Of a stretch of DNA of 64,000 bases, positions 56,985 through 64,000 are shown piece after piece; positions within the stretch are counted from its first letter, which is position 1, and every line of letters begins with the position of its first letter. A program made the translations under genes and the position numbers. The notes below the pieces were generated by a model. It made no database searches. It had not been told where the DNA came from and was given only the letters and a program-made list of their open reading frames with translations. Where the stretch lies: assembly GCA_024220505.1 (NCBI GenBank), contig JAKZZE010000001.1, positions 186,001 through 250,000 of the forward strand, read 5' to 3'. This DNA is from Rhizopus arrhizus. Lineage: Eukaryota > Mucoromycota > Mucoromycetes > Mucorales > Rhizopodaceae.

Positions 56985-57850
56985 AATGGATCGAAATGTC
57001 ACTGATCACAAAATTGATACTATTACAGACTCGTTTGAACTATATGTAGAAGACAACTCAGACGACGACTTCTAACCCGTTGTAACAGCTACAAAAAGAA
57101 AAAGTAAGTTGCATTGTCAAACTTGATGTAGGTAAACAGCTAGTCTAACGTATAAAACCCATCATAGGTATTGAAAATACTCCACAGAGTAGATCACAAA
57201 AGAGGCTCAAAGGCAAAGGAAAAGCTACAGATTCTGCAGTTACTACTACATATAATACTGGTATCTCTACAACAGATGAAACTATCATGTTAAATAAGAT
57301 CACTCTTGATGACTATGATCTTGAATATAGCAGTGACGATTTTAATGCATTTGTCGTCAAAAGACCCTTTTTGGGTGAATCAACCAAGTCTGCTTTTTGT
57401 ATCACCAAATCAACTTTTGCTGCTGTGAAATCAAGCACAAATGCTTCTAGAACAAGTCTAACTTCCCACAAACCTAGTAAACCTGTTCCAAATGCTTTCA
57501 AGTCAGCTGCCTGTTGACAAGGCAAATGACATTAAAGAAGACCCTAAGAAGATAAGTAAGCGTGTGATGACAATTAAAACGACTGTAAAAAAATATTTGG
57601 AAACCAGCATACTTACAGCCATTGTATGGTTTGGTTTACACTATTGAATTTTCTCAAGATCCTAAATAGTTTGAGAAAGACTGGCAAACGCCCTAGCCTT
57701 TTCACCAGAAAATATCCTTTAGACTGATCATCTTTAAGTAGAACAAAAGTAGGAAAAACACAAAACATTCTTCACCAAGGCTATCGCTTTGATCATTTAA
57801 TACAGGTATTGCATTAAAACAAGTACAAAACGACAACAATAAATGTACTA
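56985..57850 (+). pseudogene. Decayed hypothetical gene, acidic N-terminal region
   Basis: Starting at ATG 56985 there is an acidic stretch (DSFELYVEDNSDDDF) with an early stop. After an intron-like GTAAGT...TAG, a Ser/Thr- and Lys-rich frame continues with LDDYDLEYSSDDFNAFVVK up to the stop at about 57517. Later frames (KKISKRVMTIKTTVKKYLET) are broken. It resembles the acidic starts of repeated Mucorales proteins of unknown function, but I cannot name a family. Confidence 0.35.
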
Positions 57851-58183
57851 AACGAAATTTTCATTTAGGTTAGTGGCATTTATTTTTCTGGAAACAACAT
57901 TTGTTTTTTTGCTAAACGAAGTTTATTTTCTTTAAACCGACAAAATTTACCAGTTCCACTGTATATTCGTTTATATCTTTATGCTTTCTTCTATCCTCTT
58001 CTCACCCTTCCCCCCAAAAAAAAAGTCTTTTTTTCTAAGAATAAAAGTTTATTTTTTTATTACAAACAAAATAATTTTAGGTGACACAATTCACGCCCAC
58101 ATTATTGCATGTGTGTGCCTGAGGTTATTATTATTATTATTACTATTCTATACAGATACTTTTTTGTTTTCTTTTCTTTTTCT
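57851..58183. other. Non-coding stretch
   Basis: AT-rich, with an ATT trinucleotide repeat (about 58124-58143). No gene is seen. Confidence 0.4.
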
Positions 58184-58372
58184 TCACTTTAATAAAGGAC
58201 ATACAGTTCTTTTGTGACCATATTTTCCACACCATGTACTAAATAGAAACAATTAAGAAATTGTTATAAAAAGGATAATTTTTTTATTGTACCATTGACC
58301 ACCACCGAGATTTAAATCTTTTACTGTTGGTTTGGTATCAACTGTTAATAAGTTATTTTGATGATTGCACAT
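58184..58372 (-). CDS. 44-residue CCHC zinc-knuckle microprotein
   Basis: Two minus-strand exons (58293-58372 and 58184-58238; 54-nt intron, GTAC donor, TTTAG acceptor) join in phase to 44 residues. The C-terminal half is a perfect CCHC knuckle, C-x2-C-x4-H-x4-C (CTWCGKYGHKRTVC), created exactly across the splice junction. The N-terminal half is polar. CCHC knuckles bind nucleic acid or protein. It could be a real small gene or a retroelement remnant, but the clean splice argues for a gene. No homologue is known to me. Confidence 0.45.
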
Positions 58373-58552
58373 TATTGACATTGATAGTAACGAATGAAAG
58401 AATGAAAGAAAAGGAAGAATAGAAAAAGAAAAAGAATAAACTAATAGTGTTTATATATATTTTGACAGGAGTCATTATTTTACAACTTAAAAGTGCCTTG
58501 TGTTACAAGTGGCCCCGAACAAAAAAAAATTGAAGTTTATATTTATGGTTCA

Positions 58553-59167
58553 TTAATTTAAATCTAATGAAATGATGATAAGCATGGTAATCAAGACCGC
58601 CAATATTAAAACGGAACCAAGTATAATAGCCCCTCTACTTGCAGGAAATCGTCCTTGAGTCAATGCAAGTTATATATGAAAATATCTTGCATTAGCAAAA
58701 TAAAGAAACGCAATACAAATACGACAAAAGCTATGCCTATCGATTTACTGCATTTTTATAGTTTGTTGATGATTCAGGTGATAAATAGTATAGTTTGGTT
58801 ATAGCTAAAATCATAATAAAATAACATTAAATCATCTATACTCTTACTTATCTTTTACTTACCAACATCAACAGTAATCATTGATAAAGCAGCCCTTAGC
58901 CAAGCAAGAAATGTACGCTCATTTGCAATATGATATCTAGCTGTTGATGCTTTATTTTCCAACAAATGAGAAATCAATAAATGATGGTGAATAGTTTCTA
59001 ATAAACTGGCGTTTTTTTGTTTATTGCTCTGTTGTTGTAGCTTTTTATATTTTTGTCTCATCTTTTCTTTTTCTATGCTTTTCCTTTTTTTTCACTAGAA
59101 AAGGTGCTTTTATAATTTCATTGGATTCATTAGCACATCCTTGAGAAGTCCTATTATTGTCCTTCAT
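58553..59167 (-). pseudogene. Decayed DUF202-family membrane protein
   Basis: The frame at 59061-58855 carries the DUF202 signature (STARYHIANERTFLAWLRAA), then an intron and ITKLYYLSPESS. After at least two frame changes come SIGIAFVVFV, IAFLYFANARYFHI and LALTQGRFPASRGAIILGSV, ending at 58553. A stop lies between HI and LAL, and a further frame break in an A-run separates a probable N-terminus at 59167. DUF202 occurs in small membrane proteins and in yeast VTC polyphosphate complex subunits. Several independent lesions point to a pseudogene, unless the sequence has indel errors. Confidence 0.55.
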
Positions 59168-61628
59168 TTTTAGCAGAAAAAAAAAAGTGCACTTGTAATG
59201 ACAACTATTTTGGGGTCGCTTTAACCAAAATTAGAAAAGTATCATAAATCCAAAACAAGAGTTGTTCAAAGACTAATGAATTCTACACTTGTCAACATCT
59301 CATGCATAAACTTTGAGTTTTGTCATTTCATAAAGACAGACAATTATAGTAAAAAGAGAGAAAAAATCATGATAAATACAAGTCCCTTCCTGTCAAATCA
59401 AAATAAATGGTAACTTATAGATTTCTTTTAGAGTATATATAAACGGATAAATTAGATACAATTCAGAAGAGCTTATTATTCAAAATACTACAATACGTTA
59501 ATAAGTTGCTTTTATTGAACTTATTTTAAGTAGTTTATAACGCCAAATTAAAATAAGAAAGAAGAGAATCTTTCATATTTATGTAAAATACAATTAAATC
59601 TTATCCGCTCATCATATAAAAGATCGTAGTTAACGAAAAGCAGCATCATGCCAGGACATTTTATCGTTCCATATTTCCATATTTATAAAGTTCATCTGGA
59701 TTAGTAAATGCTGTTGATGTGAATATTGACTATTTAATTGAATACACACATGAAACTGTTTTTTTTTAAGCGAGTTTATGGCCGTTCGTTGTTTATAGCT
59801 GTCCTTTCCATACTAATTTAATTATTAGGAATGCAAGACAATCCGCTGCTCAATTGCATCCAGGAACACCGGTTCCTGATGATTATGTACCCTTAATGCC
59901 TTCACAAATCGCTCTCGATTAGAATGTTTTCCTTTCTCGCTGTCTGGTTTCTCTGCTCGGCATCTTATCACTGTAATTTTTTTTTCTCACGCCGACCAAC
60001 AAGAAGTAAACAAAAAACACTCCTTATTCATTACAATGTTTCACATATCAACACAAGATTTATCTATCAAGTTAATAAAAGCCCAATAACGCAATTTCTA
60101 TAACCAAACTTCATTTATCAATAAGCATTATATAGCTCAAAAAACTACATTGACAACAATATTTTTATATAAAAGAACCTAAAAGTAGCTTAATCGCACT
60201 TTTTATTTTTTATTTTTCATATTTTATTTGGCTGGCTCTCTTATATCTGGTTTCTATTTTCTTAATGGTACATAAATGCTAATCGAAACTTTTATGGCAA
60301 GTAGCAGTTAGTAGTCTATCTGCTCTCAACAAGACAGGCCGTGAAAAGAAGCGGTAGATAAACAGTATACGGCCGCAGGTGGTGATTAAAATGTGCAAGT
60401 GTCTCGATTCAAAGTATATATTCCTTTTTAGCAATGTTTTTATTATTTACTGACTTTATTATTTTCTTTTTAACATCTTTTGCTTGTATTTGTCAACAAT
60501 TAAGAGAGTTTCTGTTTTATACTATCTTCACATTTGAGATATTTTCAGTATAGAAAACATATAATATATTGCTCATTATGCAAAATTCTCAAATGACTCC
60601 GATACTAGACATTCTTTTCAGACAGCAAATCTTCAGTGAGCATACTTGGTCTGGAGGTGATCTGCTCGACAAGCTGCGGCTAACAACATAATGTAAATTG
60701 ATGACAGCATCAATATTACTCTTATTACTACTATAGCGCATGAGAAGTGGTAGTCCAAAGAAAGGTTGAAGAATAAAACAAATCATCCCTTTATTACTTT
60801 TCTATCTAATTTTCTATAGTTTTAATATTGAATGCAATATATTATCACATCATATACCAATTATGCTTTCATACACACAAATGAGGCCTGATTCTAAACT
60901 ATATACGCACAATTATAATATCCATCTTATAATCCATATCTAAAAATTAATAAATTTTCTTTTCTTATTTGTTTATATATCAAATTGGCTTTTCTGCCTT
61001 TAAAAGCATATACTATATCCAAGAGAATCGATTTATTTGTCCATAACAAGCTTACTAAATTACTGCATCGTTAAGGAAACTATATATTCATCATATTAAT
61101 AGTAAGCAAAAAGCAACTCTCAAAGAATATAGAAGGAAAAGACTTAGGGCAAGCTTGTCTGAGCAAAGTAATGAAATATTAAGTCATCAGCAAGAGAAAA
61201 CTTTCTTATTGATATCAAAAGTGGTCAATCTGATGATTAATTCATTGAAAAAAGAGCTAATGGGTAAATTCTCTGGTGGGAATGCTTCCATGCGCTTAAT
61301 TTGTTGTGGCATCATAAGCAAATAAAACAGTTACCAGCCGTACAAGATATTGACAACCACGAATATTAAGAACAGCTGTTAATAAAGAAGTAAATGAACA
61401 CAGTAATAGCATCAACAGAAAACAGTTTACTCAAAGTAGCCATACGATCACCAACCGTATGATTACTAGCAAGCTAATCTCAATCATTTTACAGAAAAAA
61501 ACAAGGACGCCACCGATTGGGTATAAACATCATATCAGCCTGCATACTCACCAATACTTGCTTGCGGTATCCACTGCAAAACAGAAATAGAAAATTAAAC
61601 TCATGAATTATCCGTTTTATTTTACTAT
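59168..61628. other. 2.5 kb intergenic region
   Basis: AT-rich DNA with stops in all frames. It contains the weak small gene described at 59648-59922. A frame at 60589-60786 on the minus strand lacks domain or splice support. No RNA gene was recognised. Confidence 0.4.
59648..59922 (+). CDS. Candidate small gene, unresolved splicing
   Basis: An opening exon reads MPGHFIVPYFHIYK. A clean final exon after ATTATTAG (59829-59922) reads NARQSAAQLHPGTPVPDDYV and ends PLMPSQIALD. A middle exon RVYGRS (GTTGTT donor, TACTAAT branch) would join in phase to the last exon, but the first donor is poor. The conserved look of the last exon suggests a real small protein; no family is recognised. Confidence 0.3.
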
Positions 61629-63366
61629 TTATTGCACAACTTTACGCTCTAATTCAATGAATTCATCTATACAGCTACTATACAACTCAGTTCTTTTCAA
61701 ATTAGGCTTACAAACTAATTCTAAATCGTTTAAAGAATGCTCCTTCATCATTTCTTCAAAGGATTTATATTTGTTGGTTCCAAACTTTGCCAAAAGTGCA
61801 CCTCCGAGACTTGCCCCATTCATTCCTTTTTGTCTATAGACGGGCAATCCAAACACATCAGAAAGGAGCTGAAGTATGGTTTCATTAGCTGCTGCTCCGC
61901 CTGACGCCAGTATACGCTTTGTGTTTCCACCCATTCGTTCCAAACGAATTTTCATTGATAAAAATTGTGATTCGACAATGGCCTTCACATTGACAGAAGG
62001 ATCCTGGAAGTCTTCTATGCTTTGTCTATTTTTAAAGCGGTATATACCTTTTGCAAAAGGAATGATTTCTTGCATCCAATAATAAAAGCCAAAATAACCT
62101 TCCGTAGCAGCTTCTTTCTCGACGAGGTACTTGTTGAATATCTCCCAGTCTCTGCTTGCATAGTTATCTCGTATATGCTGTCTTGCCAATGATCCGTTCT
62201 TATAGCATAACATACCCATATACCCATCAATGTCAGTAGGATGAGCCATGAGGTGTGACTCTGTTGTAGGCTCAGCTTTATCTTTTTTGAGGTAAACCAA
62301 AACTGTATCCGATGTTCCAAGGGAAACAACGCAATCTCCCTGAGTCAAATTCATAGAGGCAAGAGTTGCTGAATTATCACCGGTAAATGGCATGATAGAA
62401 CAATCTATTCTCAATGAATAACATAAAAAACATGAAAACCACTTTTGTTCAATTACCTGCAGAAAAACTATATCTTTTGACATAGTATTTGTTTATCTTT
62501 CCTAATGCTGTTCCTCCCTCTACAGGCTCATTGTGCAATTTATTTGCGAGGTCGGGCCCTCCACATTCTTCCAATAATTGTTTTTCCCATCTGTGTGTCT
62601 CGATGTTCATCATATTCGTGCCTGATCCTTCAGCAGCATCTACTGGTCCAATAGAGCCCAACAACAAGGTGGCCATAAAAGAGCTTACCAAATTGATACA
62701 AACTGTTTTATCATAAGATTCCTTATTTTTATGGTAAATCTAAAAAAAAAGAAAGCTACTCTTAGTGACAGTGGCAAAACAAAATGATATCATTTTTGTT
62801 TTACCTTTGCAATTTGGTTTCCTGTGAATCTTTCGTAGGCTTTTGAACCTGTCAATTTTGCTAAAGCCTCAGCTCCGCCAACACTTTCTTCAAGTGCGCG
62901 ACATTCAGTTGTTGTACTTGCGTCTTGCCAAATAGGTGATTGCTCAATGGCAAAAGCAAGTTGTAATTGCTCTGCAAGTTGCTTATTTGGGTCAAGATTC
63001 TTCAAAATCTCTAATCCACTTTGATTCCAATATACACTACCATGTTGCTATTGTATTGTCGCGTTAGAGTTATATATACTCATTCAAAAAATAGGCACGT
63101 ACTTGTCCCGCACCAGAAATACCTCGAATGGCACTTATATGTGGAAATGACTTTAACTTTTCAAGCAAAAGATCCAGAGCCTTGACCCACATTAAAGTAG
63201 GTGACGTTACAACGTCATCATTTACAATAGCTCCGTGTTTTGTATTGAATTCAGGCAAGTCTCTATCAAAATTGATGGCTTCCTCTAGTACAATTTCATG
63301 TGTTTCATCAATAATTGTGCATTTCAGCTGCTGTGTAGATAAATCAAATCCGAGATAGTAAGACAT
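61629..63366 (-). CDS. xks1: D-xylulose kinase
   Basis: Four exons (63103-63366, 62805-63047, 62457-62739, 61629-62404) join in phase to 521 residues. FGGY-kinase motifs: LGFDLSTQQLKC at the start, ISGAGQ/QHGSVYW, EQSPIWQDASTTTEC (substrate-binding Asp region), FTGNQIAK, TGDNSATLASM, VSLGTSDTVLVY and the end block ASGGAAANETILQLLSDVFG. It phosphorylates D-xylulose to xylulose-5-phosphate, feeding pentoses into the pentose phosphate pathway in the cytosol. The length fits fungal Xks1 proteins (about 520-600). The first exon starts at MSYYLGFD; an upstream in-frame ATG would add a hydrophobic stretch that is unlikely to be real. Confidence 0.93.
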
Positions 63367-63665
63367 ACAAGAAAAAAATAAGGAGAGAAAAAAAATCACC
63401 ACTTCTTTTTTATGCACTAAAAGAGACAGGCATAATAAAACTATCCGATTGGATAAAGAAAAGGTTAATTTCTCCGAGAACTAGATTTAGTTTCAATCAG
63501 AATACAGCTTATTATAATTAGGATAACAATTTTTTCAAAATAAACTATTCTGCCCTTATTCAATTGCTCATATAATGAGAGAATTTATTAGCTGTCGAAC
63601 TCTATTTTATTTAATAAATTGAAATGTCGGAGCGTTTTGCCTTATTTGTTGTACTTTTTTAATTC

Positions 63666-64000
63666 ATGGGAATACAGGAGTTATGGAAAGTTATTGGACA
63701 CAGCGGGAAAGAGTTTACATTAGAACAGCTTGCAAGCAATCAGTTTAATAAAAAGCAAGGAAAAGGTCTGCGTGTAGCTATTGACACAGCTCTTTGGATA
63801 TTTCAAGCAAAATCAAGTGTAGTTGGAGAGTAAGTTGTTTTGTAAATGAGTCAGCAACTCTTTGGAACTTAATTACCAAACTTGTACGTCTGGTTTTATA
63901 GTCAGAGTGAATTGCGAGTCATTTTCTTTCGTTTATGTCGACTTTATGAACTTGGTATTCGTCCAGTATTTGTGTTTGATGGGCCCAATCGACCATCTTA
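63666..64000 (+). CDS. GEN1/Yen1-like XPG-family nuclease, 5' end only
   Basis: Exon 1 (63666-63829) and the start of exon 2 (63902 to the window end) encode MGIQELWKVIGHSGKEF, VAIDTALWIFQAKSS and RPVFVFDGPNRPS. The initiator MGI and the two acidic positions (AIDTALW, VFDG) are those of the XPG N-domain. The spacing and the LW.I.QA pattern match GEN1/Yen1 Holliday-junction resolvases better than Fen1 or Exo1. The rest lies beyond the window. It diverges from xks1, with about 300 bp between the starts. Confidence 0.75.

Noticed and set aside
60589..60786. Minus-strand 65-codon frame
   Set aside because: No homologue, splice partner or domain; expected by chance in a 2.5 kb non-coding region.

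Overview
The window looks like a piece of nuclear chromosome from an early-diverging filamentous fungus, most likely Mucoromycota and probably Mucorales. The evidence is AT-rich intergenic DNA with many 20-35 nt poly(A)/poly(T) runs, very short introns (about 45-60 nt, GTAAGT/GTAAAT donors, CTAAC/CTAAT branch sites, TAG acceptors), a fungal gene set (velvet regulator, tropomyosin, Prp6, BRE4-like transporter, xylulokinase, allantoate-type MFS permeases), and decayed LINE and Tc1/mariner elements that resemble those I know from Rhizopus and Mucor. The genus is not determined. Exon joins were worked out by hand from reading frame, splice signals and protein family; they are predictions.

Layout. 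1-2.8 kb: decayed minus-strand LINE reverse transcriptase and unassigned DNA. 2.8-6.8 kb: a C-terminally anchored membrane protein and an alpha/beta hydrolase (+), then a JTB-family membrane protein (-). 6.8-14.1 kb: a repeat-rich block holding a minus-strand repeated-family gene split by an LTR-like insertion, two LINE 3' fragments, a Tc1/mariner transposase fragment, a minisatellite and a decayed C2H2-finger gene. 14.9-24.5 kb: a dense block with an AVT-type amino-acid transporter, a C1 + Pex24/dysferlin membrane protein with an apparent 2-nt exon, an SH3-RA-RA adaptor (-), the splicing factor Prp6 and a small membrane protein (-). 25.5-35.2 kb: a kelch membrane protein (-), a plant/bacterial-type dicarboxylate transporter of the SLC13/DASS family, a BRE4-like FUSC transporter (-) and a Cbf1-like bHLH factor (-). 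38-46.4 kb: a short tropomyosin, a CaMKK-type kinase (-), a small hypothetical gene, a velvet regulator, a HERP-like UBL membrane protein and a PTC7-type mitochondrial phosphatase with a frameshift (-). 47.6-54.1 kb: two related MFS permeases separated by a LINE relic. 54.3-57.9 kb: LINE, Tc1/mariner and unclassified relics. 58-59.2 kb: a tiny zinc-knuckle gene and a decayed DUF202 gene. 61.6-64 kb: xylulokinase (-) and the 5' end of a GEN1/Yen1-type nuclease that runs off the window.

There is no operon-like organisation. The genes are housekeeping, transport and signalling functions, with mobile-element debris collected in four places (1-1.1, 7.9-12.2, 49.8-50.3 and 54.3-57.9 kb). I found no CRISPR array, rRNA, tRNA or obvious gene-cluster system. 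The most unusual items are the 2-nt exon, the C1/Pex24/dysferlin fusion, the short tropomyosin, the zinc-knuckle microprotein, and the LTR-split repeated-family gene.
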